This document shows positions 20,222-29,299 of a stretch of DNA of 64,000 nt, one piece after another. The position numbers and the translations under genes were made by a program. The notes beneath the pieces are model-generated. The model worked only from the letters and a program-made list of their open reading frames with translations. It did no database searches and had not been told where the DNA came from. The first letter of the stretch is position 1, and each line of letters opens with the position of its first letter. The stretch covers positions 1-64,000 of the forward strand of contig NZ_JNXT01000009.1 in the NCBI RefSeq assembly GCF_000716675.1. The letters are read 5' to 3'. The stretch is from Streptomyces alboflavus (GTDB taxonomy: Bacteria; Actinomycetota; Actinomycetes; Streptomycetales; Streptomycetaceae).

Positions 20222-20440
20222 ATGCATCACGAGTTCCAGACCGCCCGGCAGGCCGAGATCCTCGCCCGGGCCGCGCACCGCCGCCTGGCCCGCGAGGCCG
20301 AGGAGGCGGCGAAGGCAGCAAAGGGGGCAAGGGAGGCGAAGGAAGCGAAGGAGGTGAAGGAGGCGAAGGAGGCCCGCACCACCACCACCGACAGCCGCCC
20401 CGGCCCGGACAGCCGCACGCGCTACGCCCGCACCGCGTGA
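20222..20440 (+). CDS. Small charged helical protein, unknown
   Basis: A 72-residue protein: [20 protein letters not shown], then a run of Ala, Lys and Glu ([14 protein letters not shown] style) expected to form one long charged helix, then a Thr/Arg-rich tail. It is supported by AAGGAGG at 20207-20213, eight bases before ATG 20222; GTG 20219 is an alternative start. The DNA of the helix is a run of imperfect GAAGGAGGC-like units, so its length may vary between strains. It lies 80 bases before the LAL regulator. No function is recognised. Confidence 0.55.
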   Translation: MHHEFQTARQAEILARAAHRRLAREAEEAAKAAKGAREAKEAKEVKEAKEARTTTTDSRPGPDSRTRYARTA

Positions 20441-20520
20441 CCGAACAAGAGCCGCGCGAGGCCGTGCACCCGGCCGGGGACGCCGCCGAATCGGCTGTCC
20501 CGCCTCTCGCGCGGCATGCG

Positions 20521-23500
20521 ATGCTCGGCACCATGCAGAGCAGCCACACCAGCCCCGTCTTCGTCGGCCGCAGCGCCGAGCTGACCGCCCTCGGCGAGGC
20601 CCTGTCCCGGGCGAACGCCGGGGAGCCCCGCGCCCTCTTCGTGGGCGGCGAGGCCGGTGTCGGCAAGACCCGCCTGATCCAGGAGTTCCTCGGCAGGGCC
20701 GCCGCGGGCGGCGCCGTCGTCGCCCTCGGCGGCTGCGTCGAGATCGGCGCCGACGCCCTGCCGTACCACCCCGTCTCCACCGCGCTGCGCTCCCTGCGCC
20801 GCCAGCTCGGCGAGGAGCTCGACGCCGCCGTCGCCGGCCAGGAAGGTGAGCTGGCCCGTCTCCTTCCCGAACTCGGCGAGATGGACCGGGGCCACCTGGA
20901 GACCGACGGCCGCGCCCGGCTCTTCGAACTCACCGCCCGCCTCCTGGAGCGCCTCGCCGCGGACCGCACCCTCGTCCTCGTCCTGGAGGACCTGCACTGG
21001 GCCGACCGCTCCACCCGCGAGCTCCTGAGCTATCTGCTGCGCGCCCTCACGGACAGCCGCATGCTCATCGTCGCCACCTTCCGCGCCGACGACCTGCACC
21101 GCCGCCACCCGCTGCGCCCCGCCCTCGCCGAGTACGAGCGGCTGCGCACCGTCACCCGCGTCGACCTGCTCCGCTTCGACCGCGCCGAGGTCCGCCGCCA
21201 GCTCGCCGCCATCCGCGGCGAGGCCCCGCCGGAGCAGGTGCTCGACCGGATCTTCGACCGCTCCGAGGGCAACGCTTTCTTCGTCGAGGAGCTGGCCTGC
21301 AGCATCCTCGATGGCTCACCGGGCGGCATCAGCGACTCCCTGCGCGACCTCCTCCTCGTCCGGGTCGAGGCGCTGCCGGACGAGGCGCAGCGCGTGGTGC
21401 GGATCGCCGCCGAGGGCGGCTCCGAGGTGGAGTTCCGCCTCCTCGCCACCGTCACGGGCCGCACCGAGGACGAGCTGATCGAGATCCTGCGCACCGTCGT
21501 CGGCGCCGCCGTCCTGCAGCCCTGCGACGACGGCGAGTCCTTCCGCTTCCGGCACGCCCTGATGCGCGAGGCCGTGGCGGGCGACCTGCTGCCCGGCGAG
21601 CGCTCCCGGCTCAACCGCCGCTACGCCGAGGCGCTGGAGGCCGACCCCACGCTCGTACGCCCCGCGGAGCTGACCGGACGCCTGGCCGGGTACTGGTTCG
21701 GCGCCCGCGACGCGGCTCGGGCACTGCCCGCCGCGATCGCCGCGGCAGCCGCGGCGCGCGGCCGGCACGCGTTCGCCGAGCAGCACCAACTGCTCGAACG
21801 CGCCCTGGAGTTGTGGGACGACGCCCCCGAGGAGCTGCGCCGCAGAACGATGCGGCAGGGCGTCGAGGACGGCCTGGGCCTGGCGTTCTCCCCGGACGTC
21901 ACCGGAGACTTCGTGGACCTGCTCGCCGCGGTCGCCGTCGCCGCGCGGCTCGCGGGCGAGCGGGAGCGGGCCCTCGCCCTCTGCAAGCGGGCGCTGCGCA
22001 CGCTGGAGGGCGACCCCTCGTCGGACGCGTCCGGTCGCACGGCCGCGGGAGACCCCCTGCGGGCGGCCTGGTTCTGGACCGAGCGGCACCGGCTCCTGCG
22101 CGCCCTCTCGCGCTCCGACGGCTGGGACGAGATCGCCCACGCCCAGGAGCTCGTGCAGGGGCTGCCGCCGTCCGTCGTGCACGCCGAGGTGCTGATGAAC
22201 GCGGCGTACTGGTGGGCGGTGCACCAGCCGGGTCCGACGGCGCTCAAGACCGCTCAACAGGCCGTGGAGATCTGCCGGTTGACGGGCGCCGAGATCGCAG
22301 GACTTGCCGCCCAGCAGACCCTGGCCTGGCTCATCATGGACACGGGAGACCTGGAGGAGGGGCTCGCACTGGCCCGCGACGTGTGCGAGCGGGAGCTGAC
22401 GCCGGGCAACACGGACGTCGTGCTGCGCGGCTACGGCAACGTGGCCACGGCGCTGCACGGCATCGGCCGCTTCGGCGAGGCCGTCGAGGTCGCCGAGAAG
22501 GGCAGCGGCCTGGCCGACCGGCACGGGCTTCCGGACATCGCCTCCTTCGTCGACGGCAACCTCGCCGAGTCCCTCACCCAGCTCGGCCGCTGGTCCGAGG
22601 CCGACGCGGTGCTCGCCCGGGCCGTCGGCCGCCGCGGGGTGAGCGCCCGCACCTGGGGGCAGGTCGCCGAGCAGCGGGCCGAACTGACCCTGGCCCGGGG
22701 CGCGTACGAAGAGACCCGGCGCGTCCTCGACGAGTCCGGCGGCTGGACCAGCGGCCCCTACCCGGAGCCGCAGCACACCCTGACCGTGGCCCGGTTCGCC
22801 ATCGCCCTCGCGGCCGCCGACGGCCGGATCCTCGACGTGCGCTCGCTGCTTGCGGCGGAGGTCGGCGACGGCATCCCGTCCGGCCACCAGCGCTACGGCT
22901 GGCCGCTGCTGTACGAGGCCGCGGCGGCGGAGGCGCGGGCCCGCGGGCAGGCGGTGGCCGAGCCGGGGCGCGCGGCGGCGGTGGCGCGGATCCGCGAGGC
23001 GATGCGGGGCCAGCCCGACTTCGTGCCGCTGTGGGCCGCGCAGGCCCTGATGATCGAGGCCGAACTGGTCACGGCCGAGGACGGTGACGCCACCGCTCCC
23101 TGGACGGAGGCCGTGGCCGCCGTCGAACAGCTTCAGACCCCGGTGCTCCTCGCCGGCGCCCGGCTGCGGCTCGCCGAGGCCCTGATCACCCACGGCGGCG
23201 GCGGGGCCCGCGAAACGGCCGGTGAGCTGCTGCGGCAGGCCGAGACGGTGGCGCGCGAGCTGGGCGCGGCGCCGCTGGAGGCGGAGATCGGCACGCTGGC
23301 CGGCCGCGCGCGGATCCCGCTGCGGCAGGCCGACGGGGAGGCGGCCCCGCCCCCGGCGGCGGCGCTGGGGCTGACCGCGCGGGAGCGGGACGTGCTGCGT
23401 CTCGTCGCCGCCGGACGGAGCAACCGGCTCATCGCGGAGGAGCTGTTCATCTCGCCGAAGACGGCGAGCGTGCACGTCTCCAACATCCTGGCCAAGCTGG

Positions 23501-23562
23501 GCGCCTCCGGCCGGGGAGAGGCCGCGGCCATCGCGCACCGCCTCGGGGTCTTCGACGAGTAG
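20521..23562 (+). CDS. LAL-type LuxR regulator with AAA ATPase domain
   Basis: A 1013-residue regulator of the large ATP-binding LuxR family. Walker A is at 42-50 (GGEAGVGKT) and Walker B is [13 protein letters not shown] long region of helical repeats (about 350-930, TPR-like) follows. The C-terminal LuxR helix-turn-helix starts near 950 ([20 protein letters not shown], then [16 protein letters not shown]). Such proteins often activate pathway-specific gene clusters. ATG 20521 is used; ATG 20533 is equally possible since neither has a clear ribosome binding site. No obvious target cluster adjoins it. Confidence 0.88.
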   Translation: MLGTMQSSHTSPVFVGRSAELTALGEALSRANAGEPRALFVGGEAGVGKTRLIQEFLGRAAAGGAVVALGGCVEIGADALPYHPVSTALRSLRRQLGEELDAAVAGQEGELARLLPELGEMDRGHLETDGRARLFELTARLLERLAADRTLVLVLEDLHWADRSTRELLSYLLRALTDSRMLIVATFRADDLHRRHPLRPALAEYERLRTVTRVDLLRFDRAEVRRQLAAIRGEAPPEQVLDRIFDRSEGNAFFVEELACSILDGSPGGISDSLRDLLLVRVEALPDEAQRVVRIAAEGGSEVEFRLLATVTGRTEDELIEILRTVVGAAVLQPCDDGESFRFRHALMREAVAGDLLPGERSRLNRRYAEALEADPTLVRPAELTGRLAGYWFGARDAARALPAAIAAAAAARGRHAFAEQHQLLERALELWDDAPEELRRRTMRQGVEDGLGLAFSPDVTGDFVDLLAAVAVAARLAGERERALALCKRALRTLEGDPSSDASGRTAAGDPLRAAWFWTERHRLLRALSRSDGWDEIAHAQELVQGLPPSVVHAEVLMNAAYWWAVHQPGPTALKTAQQAVEICRLTGAEIAGLAAQQTLAWLIMDTGDLEEGLALARDVCERELTPGNTDVVLRGYGNVATALHGIGRFGEAVEVAEKGSGLADRHGLPDIASFVDGNLAESLTQLGRWSEADAVLARAVGRRGVSARTWGQVAEQRAELTLARGAYEETRRVLDESGGWTSGPYPEPQHTLTVARFAIALAAADGRILDVRSLLAAEVGDGIPSGHQRYGWPLLYEAAAAEARARGQAVAEPGRAAAVARIREAMRGQPDFVPLWAAQALMIEAELVTAEDGDATAPWTEAVAAVEQLQTPVLLAGARLRLAEALITHGGGGARETAGELLRQAETVARELGAAPLEAEIGTLAGRARIPLRQADGEAAPPPAAALGLTARERDVLRLVAAGRSNRLIAEELFISPKTASVHVSNILAKLGASGRGEAAAIAHRLGVFDE

Positions 23563-23571
23563 CCCATCGGG

Positions 23572-23612
23572 CCCGGTCCCGCGCGGCGTCCGCCCGGCGC
23601 GCGGGATCCGGG
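23572..23612. terminator. Bidirectional terminator between the LAL regulator and the DDN-type gene
   Basis: CCCGG-T-CCCGCGCG (23572-23585) pairs with CGCGCGGG-AT-CCGGG (23598-23612), a 14-bp stem with one bulged base, between convergent genes. Confidence 0.7.
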
Positions 23613-24065
23613 TCAGGCGGGACTGTCCACGGGTTCCAGCACGAACACGGGAATCACCCGGTCGGTCTTCTCGCGGTACTCGTCGTACGTCGGGAACACG
23701 GCGACCGCGCGCTCCCACCACGTCGCCCGCTCGTCCCCGGTGAGCTCACGGGCCGTCATGTCCTGGCGCTCGGCGCCGTCCTGGAGCTGCACGCGCGGGT
23801 CGGCCCTCAGGTTGAAGCACCAGTCCGGGTGGGTGGGGAAGCCGCCGTTCGTGCCCACGGCCGCGTACCGCCCCTCGTGTTCCACGCGCATGAGCGGGGC
23901 CTTGCGGATCTTGCCGCTCTTCGCGCCGCGCATCGTGAGGATGACGACGGGCAGGCCCGTGTCCCACAGCGTCGCCCCGCGCGTACCGCCCGAACTCTCG
24001 TACTGCTCGACCTGCTCGCGTATCCACTGCACCGGATTCGGCTCGTACTCGCCCTCAAGAGACAT
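23613..24065 (-). CDS. Deazaflavin (F420)-dependent nitroreductase family protein
   Basis: A 150-residue split beta-barrel protein of the DDN family (PF04075), which uses coenzyme F420 to reduce nitroimidazoles, quinones or other acceptors. Typical are LPVVILTMRGAKSGKIRKAP, where the Lys/Arg group binds F420 phosphates, YAAVGTNGGFPTHPDWCFNL, and the FPTYDEYREKTDR end. ATG 24065 has GGAGAGG six bases upstream. It is a single gene convergent with the LAL regulator. The physiological substrate is unknown. Confidence 0.88.
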   Translation of the reverse strand: MSLEGEYEPNPVQWIREQVEQYESSGGTRGATLWDTGLPVVILTMRGAKSGKIRKAPLMRVEHEGRYAAVGTNGGFPTHPDWCFNLRADPRVQLQDGAERQDMTARELTGDERATWWERAVAVFPTYDEYREKTDRVIPVFVLEPVDSPA

Positions 24066-24276
24066 CGCGGTCCTCTCCGTCGTCACTCGCGGTTGATGCC
24101 GCGCCGTTCCCCACGGGCCTCGCGCGCGAGCGGCGAGGCCCTCGCCTCCCCCCTTCGTACCCCGGCTCCTGGCGGCCGAAGAGAGGACCGCGGCCTTTAT
24201 GAGCGCTCCTTGCCCGGAGTATGAGCAAACGATGACGGCGGCCGGTGGGGCGCTCCGGGACTGTTGTGCTGGGGGC

Positions 24277-25098
24277 ATGAACAGCAAGCGCAAGTCCCGT
24301 TCCCGTGCTCCTCAGCGCCCGGCCCGCCACGCCCTGGGCGCGGTCGCCGCCGTCGCCGCCCTCGGCATCGCCCTGGTCGGATGCGGTGAGAAGGGCTCCG
24401 GCACCAGGGACGAGGGGAAGAGCACGACGGCGAGCACCGACACGAAGGTGCTGTGGGTAGGCGACTCCATCGCGGGCGCGGAGGCCCCCGCCCTGGGCGC
24501 GGCCCTCAAGGCCAGTGGGGTGGCGTTCAAGGACTCCTCGTCCGACGGCGGCGGCACGATCGTCGACAGCGGCGAGAAGATCACGCGGATGATCTCCGGC
24601 GACACCTGGAAGCAACTGGCCAAGGACATCGAGTCGTTCCGTCCCACCGTCGTCGCCTACCAGCTCACGACCTACGACTGGGGCAGCGCGGGCCGACAGC
24701 GGGCCGCCTACGAGAAGCTCGTCGACACGGCCAAGCGCGCCGGCGCCGATGTGGTGTTCGTGCCGTCCCCGCCCATCAAGATCGACGGGTTCTACAAGCA
24801 GCACGAGGCGCAGATGCGGACGGCCCCCGAGGTGGCCGCGAAGGTGGCGGGCAGGAGCGGGGGCGCGGCGGCGTTCCTCGACGCCTCGCGGGTGTGGGGC
24901 ACCGACCACACGGCGAAGAAGGCGCTGCGGGCCCCGGACGGGATCCACAACTGCCAGCAGGGCGCGGCCGCCTTCGCCCAGTGGTTCACCGGGGAACTCG
25001 GCAAGCGGGAGAACTTCACACCCGCGCCGGTGGACTCCTGGGCCCAGAAGACCTGGACCGGCGACGAGCGCTACGGCAAGCTCCGCTGTGCCGCGTGA
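24277..25098 (+). CDS. SGNH-hydrolase-like lipoprotein
   Basis: A 273-residue exported protein. The signal ends in LVGC with Cys36 as the lipidation site. The mature part starts KVLWVGDSIAG, the GDS block of SGNH esterases, and ends DGIHNCQQGAAAFAQWF, which carries the Asp-x-x-His of the catalytic triad. It would act outside the membrane on acyl or acetyl groups. The acyltransferase gene starts 19 bases after its stop. In many OafA-type proteins the two domains are one chain, so here the pair looks like a split acyltransferase/SGNH system. ATG 24277 has only a weak G-rich site before it. Confidence 0.82.
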   Translation: MNSKRKSRSRAPQRPARHALGAVAAVAALGIALVGCGEKGSGTRDEGKSTTASTDTKVLWVGDSIAGAEAPALGAALKASGVAFKDSSSDGGGTIVDSGEKITRMISGDTWKQLAKDIESFRPTVVAYQLTTYDWGSAGRQRAAYEKLVDTAKRAGADVVFVPSPPIKIDGFYKQHEAQMRTAPEVAAKVAGRSGGAAAFLDASRVWGTDHTAKKALRAPDGIHNCQQGAAAFAQWFTGELGKRENFTPAPVDSWAQKTWTGDERYGKLRCAA

Positions 25099-25117
25099 CG
25101 CAGCGGCAGCCGAGCCC

Positions 25118-26389
25118 ATGCCCCCGCACCGTCCGGCACCCCTCTCCGCGCCTCCGCCCCCGCCCCCGCACGGCCGCACGGTGCCCGCCCGGCACCGTGC
25201 GGCGCGCCCCGGTGCGGCGGGCCGTGCGCACATCGCCGCCCTCGACGGGCTGCGCGGGTTCGCGGTCGTGGCCGTGCTGCTCTTCCACGCCGGGCACCTG
25301 AGCGGCGGGTTCCTCGGTGTCGACCTGTTCTTCGTGCTCTCCGGGTACCTGATCACCGGGCTGCTGCTCGGCGAGGCGGCGGGACGCGGACGGGTCGCCC
25401 TGGGCGCGTTCTGGGTCCGCCGGGTCCGCCGGCTGCTGCCCGCCCTCTGCTGTGTGGTGGTCGTGACCGTCGCGGCCACCTGGGCGTGGGGGAGCGCGGA
25501 GCAGCTGCGTTTCGCGCTCGACGACCTGCCGTGGGTCGGGGCCCAGGCGGTCAACTGGCACTACATCGCCGAGCAGATCGGCTACTGGAACGCCTCCGAC
25601 ACCCGCGTCTTCGCCCACCTGTGGAGCATCGGCGTGGAGTGGCAGTTCTATCTGGCCTGGCCGCTCGTGGTGGCCGTCGCCGCCCGGGGGCGGTGGGGCG
25701 AGCGCGTCGTGGCCGTGCTCGCCGGGGCGGGAGCCCTGGTCTGCCTCGCCCTGACCGTCTCGCTCGGCGCCGCGGTGGACACCACCCGCGCCTACGAGGG
25801 CACCGACACCCGGGGTGCCGCCCTGCTGCTCGGGGCGCTCGTCGCCACCGCGCCGGTACGCGGCCTCGCGCGCCGGGTGCCGCGCCGCGCGGCCGACCCG
25901 GTGTGCCTGGCCCTGGCGTGCGGCCTCGCGGCGGCGTGGGCGGTGACCGAGGGCGAGAAGGCGCCCCTGCTCTTCCAGGGCGGGCTCTTCGCGCACTCGC
26001 TGGCCGCGGCCGTCCTGATCGTCCTGATGGCCCAGGTGCCGGGCACCCGGTCGGCACGGATCGCGGGCGGCCGCCTGCCGCGCGGCCTCGGCAAGGTGTC
26101 GTACAGCCTGTATCTGTGGCACTGGCCGGTGTACCTGCTCCTGCTGCCGCGGCTGACGGCGCTCGGGGACCTCGGCGGGACGGCCGTCGCCATCGGGGTG
26201 TCGCTGGTGGCCGCCGCGGTGACGACACGGCTTGTCGAGGATCCGGTGCGGCTGCGGACCGGGTGGGCGCGGGGCGGGCGCGGGCCGGTCGCGGTGGCGG
26301 CGCTTGCCCTGGTGGGAGCCGTGCTGTGGGTGGTGGTGCCGGAGCCGGTGATGGGGGCGGGGACCGTGGACGTGGACCAGCTGAAGTGA
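25118..26389 (+). CDS. Membrane acyltransferase, OafA/YrhL family
   Basis: A 423-residue acyltransferase-3 protein with about ten membrane helices. The first helix region is HIAALDGLRGFAVVAVLLFH, carrying the catalytic His-type motif. It is followed by GVDLFFVLSGYLITGLLL, then LWSIGVEWQFYLAWPL and SYSLYLWHWPVYLLL. Such proteins move acyl groups across the membrane to cell-surface glycans. It lacks the fused SGNH domain of longer homologues, which the upstream gene supplies. ATG 25118 is chosen; GTG 25088 would overlap the upstream gene by 11 bases and cannot be excluded. Confidence 0.85.
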   Translation: MPPHRPAPLSAPPPPPPHGRTVPARHRAARPGAAGRAHIAALDGLRGFAVVAVLLFHAGHLSGGFLGVDLFFVLSGYLITGLLLGEAAGRGRVALGAFWVRRVRRLLPALCCVVVVTVAATWAWGSAEQLRFALDDLPWVGAQAVNWHYIAEQIGYWNASDTRVFAHLWSIGVEWQFYLAWPLVVAVAARGRWGERVVAVLAGAGALVCLALTVSLGAAVDTTRAYEGTDTRGAALLLGALVATAPVRGLARRVPRRAADPVCLALACGLAAAWAVTEGEKAPLLFQGGLFAHSLAAAVLIVLMAQVPGTRSARIAGGRLPRGLGKVSYSLYLWHWPVYLLLLPRLTALGDLGGTAVAIGVSLVAAAVTTRLVEDPVRLRTGWARGGRGPVAVAALALVGAVLWVVVPEPVMGAGTVDVDQLK

Positions 26390-26509
26390 CGCCCGGGGGT
26401 GGGCCTCGGGCCCCAGCCAGGAGAAGGCCCCACCCGCCCGTACATTGAGCGATCCACCGGATGGCTCACGCGATGCCGGAAAACCCGCCCGCTGTGGAAG
26501 GACCCCTCC

Positions 26510-27208
26510 ATGACCCGTGTCCTGCTGATCGAGGACGATCCGGCCGTCCGCCGCGGCGTCGTCCTCGGCCTGTCCCGCAACGGGCACGAGACCGAGGCGG
26601 TCGGCACCGGCGAGGACGGCCTGGAGGCCCTGGCCGCCTTCAAGCCCGACCTCGTGCTCCTCGACCTGATGCTCCCCGGCATGAGCGGCCTCGACGTGTG
26701 CCACCGCATCCGCGAGACCAGCCAGGTTCCCCTGGTGATCCTGTCCGCGCGCGGCGACGACATCGACGTCGTGATCGGCCTGGAGGCGGGCGCCGACGAC
26801 TACGTGGTCAAACCCGCGGGGGCCGCGGTCATCGAGGCCCGGATCCGGGCGGTGCTGCGCCGCGTCGCCCCCGCCCAGGCCGACACCGCCCCGGGCGCCG
26901 GGCCGACCCGCGTGGGCGACCTCGAGATCGACCGCGACGCGCTGATCGTCCGCAAGCAGGGCGAGGAACTCCCGCTCGCCCCCTCCGAGTTGAAGCTGCT
27001 GCTCTTCCTCAGCGCCGCCCCGGAGCGGACCTTCAGCCGCCAGCAGTTGCTCGAGGACATCTGGGAGCACAGCTACTACGGCGACGCCCGCCTCGTCGAC
27101 GCCTGCGTGATGCGGCTGCGCGCCAAGATCGAGGAGGATCCGCGCAGCCCGGTGTACGTCCAGACGGTGCGCGGCTTCGGCTACCGCTTCGGACCGCTGC
27201 CCGCATGA
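26510..27208 (+). CDS. OmpR-family response regulator
   Basis: A 232-residue two-component regulator. The receiver domain has Asp9/Asp10, phospho-acceptor Asp52 (LVLLDLMLPG), Ser79 and Lys101. The C-terminal winged helix (about 130-230) has LAPSELKLLLFL and ends VYVQTVRGFGYRFG. After Lys101 the usual Pro-Phe is Pro-Ala (VVKPAGAA), a small oddity at the dimer-switch loop. GGAAGGA stands seven bases before ATG 26510. The stop overlaps the kinase start by four bases (ATGA), so the two are one system. Confidence 0.92.
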   Translation: MTRVLLIEDDPAVRRGVVLGLSRNGHETEAVGTGEDGLEALAAFKPDLVLLDLMLPGMSGLDVCHRIRETSQVPLVILSARGDDIDVVIGLEAGADDYVVKPAGAAVIEARIRAVLRRVAPAQADTAPGAGPTRVGDLEIDRDALIVRKQGEELPLAPSELKLLLFLSAAPERTFSRQQLLEDIWEHSYYGDARLVDACVMRLRAKIEEDPRSPVYVQTVRGFGYRFGPLPA

Positions 27209-28710
27209 AGCCCGCCCTGCCCCGCGGCCTGCGCCCCCGCCTGGTCGTGGCCTTCGTCCTCGTCGCCGCGCTCAGCGCGCTGGTCACCGCCGCGCTCACC
27301 TTCCGGCAGGCCCGCAGCGCGATCCTGGACCGCACCCAGAACAGCGCCGTCCACGATCTGCGCCTCCAGATCGACTCGCTCGCCCCCAACCTGCCGCCCG
27401 ACCCCACCGACACGGACCTGCGCACCTTCGCGCGCCAACTCGACCGCGCCTCGGGCTCGCGCGCCTGGCACACGGCCGTCTCCCGCGACGGCGGACCGCT
27501 CATCGGCACCGCGGCCGACATCGGCGGCGCCCTGCGCGACGCGACCAGGAGCGGCGACGCCACCTTCTACGAGCGCGTGGAGCACGCCGAAGGACCGCGA
27601 CTCCTGATCGGCATGCCGATCGACTACGCCGCCGGGCACCGAGGAACGGGCGGGGGCGGAGGAAGCGGCCGTGGGGGAGAAGCCGGCAGCGGCGCGGCGG
27701 CGGCGAAGCCGTCGGGCCTCGTCGCCTACGCCGCCATGTCCCTGAAGGGCGAACGGGCCGACATCTCCGCCCTGATCACCGCGGCCTGGGCCGGCGCCGT
27801 CCCCGCGCTCGCCTTCGCCGTCGTGCCCGCCCTGTTCGCGGCCCGCCGCGTGCTGCGTCCCGTACGACAGTTGCGTACGGCCGCCGAGAAGATCACCTCG
27901 GGCGCCCTCGGTACCCGCCTCGACGTCGCGGGCAAGGACGAACTCGCCTCCCTGACGGGCACGTTCAACACCATGGCCGCCACGCTGGAGCAGGACGCCG
28001 CCGAGCTGCGGCGGATGGAGGCCAACGCCCGCCGGTTCGCCGCCGACGTCTCGCACGAGCTGCGGACCCCGCTCGCCGCGATGGCCGCCGTCACGGACGC
28101 CCTGGACGAGGACGCCCGTTCGGAGGCGCTGCCCCCGGACACCGCCGACGCGGTCCTGCTCATCAGCGACGAGACCCGCAAGCTGACCGCCATGGTCGAG
28201 GACCTGATGGAGATCTCCCGCTTCGACGCGGGCGCCGCCGAGCTGCGCCTGGACGACGTGAGCCTCGGCACCGTCGTCCACAAGACGCTTCAGCTGCGCG
28301 GCTGGCGCGAGCCGGACGAGGTGATCACCGAGCTTCCGCGGGAGGATCCGCGCATCCGGGTCGACGCGCGCCGCATCGACGTCGTCCTCGCCAACCTGAT
28401 CGGCAACGCCCTGCGCCACGGCGCCGCTCCCGTCACCGTCCGGGCGACCGCCACACCGGAGACCCTGGTGATCGACGTCGCCGACAACGGCCCCGGCATC
28501 CCCGACGAGGTGCTGCCGCACGTCTTCGACCGCTTCTACAAGGCGGACGTCGCGCGCACCCGCTCCGAGGGCAGCGGCCTCGGACTCGCCATCGCCAGGG
28601 AGAACGCACGGCTGCACCACGGGACCCTGGTCGCCGCCAACCTGCCGGGCGGCGGCGCGGTGTTCACCCTCACCGTCCCGCGCACGCTCCCGCAGGAGGA
28701 CCAGCCGTGA
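27205..28710 (+). CDS. Sensor histidine kinase
   Basis: A 501-residue membrane kinase. Membrane helix 1 is at about 12-35. An extracytoplasmic sensor follows (about 36-185) with a Gly/Ser-rich low-complexity stretch near 147-170. Helix 2 is at about 190-210, then HAMP, the phospho-acceptor His284 in FAADVSHELRTPLAAM, and the ATPase domain with NLIGNALRHG, DNGPGIP and GSGLGLAI. It partners the overlapping response regulator. The lipoprotein gene begins with a GTGA overlap at its end and may act as sensor accessory, similar in layout to MtrA-MtrB-LpqB. Confidence 0.92.
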   Translation: MKPALPRGLRPRLVVAFVLVAALSALVTAALTFRQARSAILDRTQNSAVHDLRLQIDSLAPNLPPDPTDTDLRTFARQLDRASGSRAWHTAVSRDGGPLIGTAADIGGALRDATRSGDATFYERVEHAEGPRLLIGMPIDYAAGHRGTGGGGGSGRGGEAGSGAAAAKPSGLVAYAAMSLKGERADISALITAAWAGAVPALAFAVVPALFAARRVLRPVRQLRTAAEKITSGALGTRLDVAGKDELASLTGTFNTMAATLEQDAAELRRMEANARRFAADVSHELRTPLAAMAAVTDALDEDARSEALPPDTADAVLLISDETRKLTAMVEDLMEISRFDAGAAELRLDDVSLGTVVHKTLQLRGWREPDEVITELPREDPRIRVDARRIDVVLANLIGNALRHGAAPVTVRATATPETLVIDVADNGPGIPDEVLPHVFDRFYKADVARTRSEGSGLGLAIARENARLHHGTLVAANLPGGGAVFTLTVPRTLPQEDQP

Positions 28711-29267
28711 AGCGCCGACTCGCCCTTCTCACCGCCGTGTTGGGGCTCCTCGCGGCGGGCTGCGGCGTCGGCGCCACCGGCCCGGTGCGGGCAGGCGCTC
28801 CGGCGTCCGGCCTGCGGGCCCCCGGATCTGAGGGCCATTACGCCCACCTCTACTTCGTCGGTCCGTACGGCATCCAGGCCGTCACCCGCGAGGTCGACTC
28901 CGCCACGACCCCGCAACGCGCCCTCGACCTGCTCCTCAAGGGCCCCGACGCCGCCGAACGCGCCCGCGGCCTGATCACCGAAGTGCCCCCGATCCACGGG
29001 CGGCTGATCGCGACCGTCGACGACGGCGGCGTGGACCTGCGCCTCCCGGTGCCGGTGGCGCAGACGACCGGTGGCGGCGGTCTCGGGCTCAGCCAGATCA
29101 TCTGTACGGCGGCCAACGCCCGGGTCGCCGACGGCAAACAGCCCGCCGACGTGGACGTACGGGTCTACGAGGAGGGCTATGGGAGCCCCTGGACCGTCCG
29201 CTGCAACGCGGCGGGCAACGTCGTCCCCGTCTCCACGCCCTCCCCGAGCCGGAAGCCCGGGGGATAG
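28707..29267 (+). CDS. GerMN-domain lipoprotein of the two-component operon
   Basis: A 186-residue lipoprotein. The signal MKRRLALLTAVLGLLAAGC gives Cys19 as the lipid site. The mature protein is a single GerMN-type domain (YAHLYFVGPYGIQAVTRE, then ALDLLLKGP, and GLGLSQIICTAAN). A Pro/Ser tail ends the chain. GTG 28707 overlaps the kinase stop by four bases. GerMN domains also occur in LpqB, which modulates the MtrB kinase, so this protein may tune its kinase from outside the membrane (inference). It is convergent with the next gene. Confidence 0.85.
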   Translation: MKRRLALLTAVLGLLAAGCGVGATGPVRAGAPASGLRAPGSEGHYAHLYFVGPYGIQAVTREVDSATTPQRALDLLLKGPDAAERARGLITEVPPIHGRLIATVDDGGVDLRLPVPVAQTTGGGGLGLSQIICTAANARVADGKQPADVDVRVYEEGYGSPWTVRCNAAGNVVPVSTPSPSRKPGG

Positions 29268-29299
29268 GCCGACCAGCCGGGTCGCTGCGACTGTGCCGA

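Noticed and set aside
21316..23721. 801-codon frame opposite the LAL regulator
   Set aside because: It is a shadow of a well-defined ATPase/LuxR protein.
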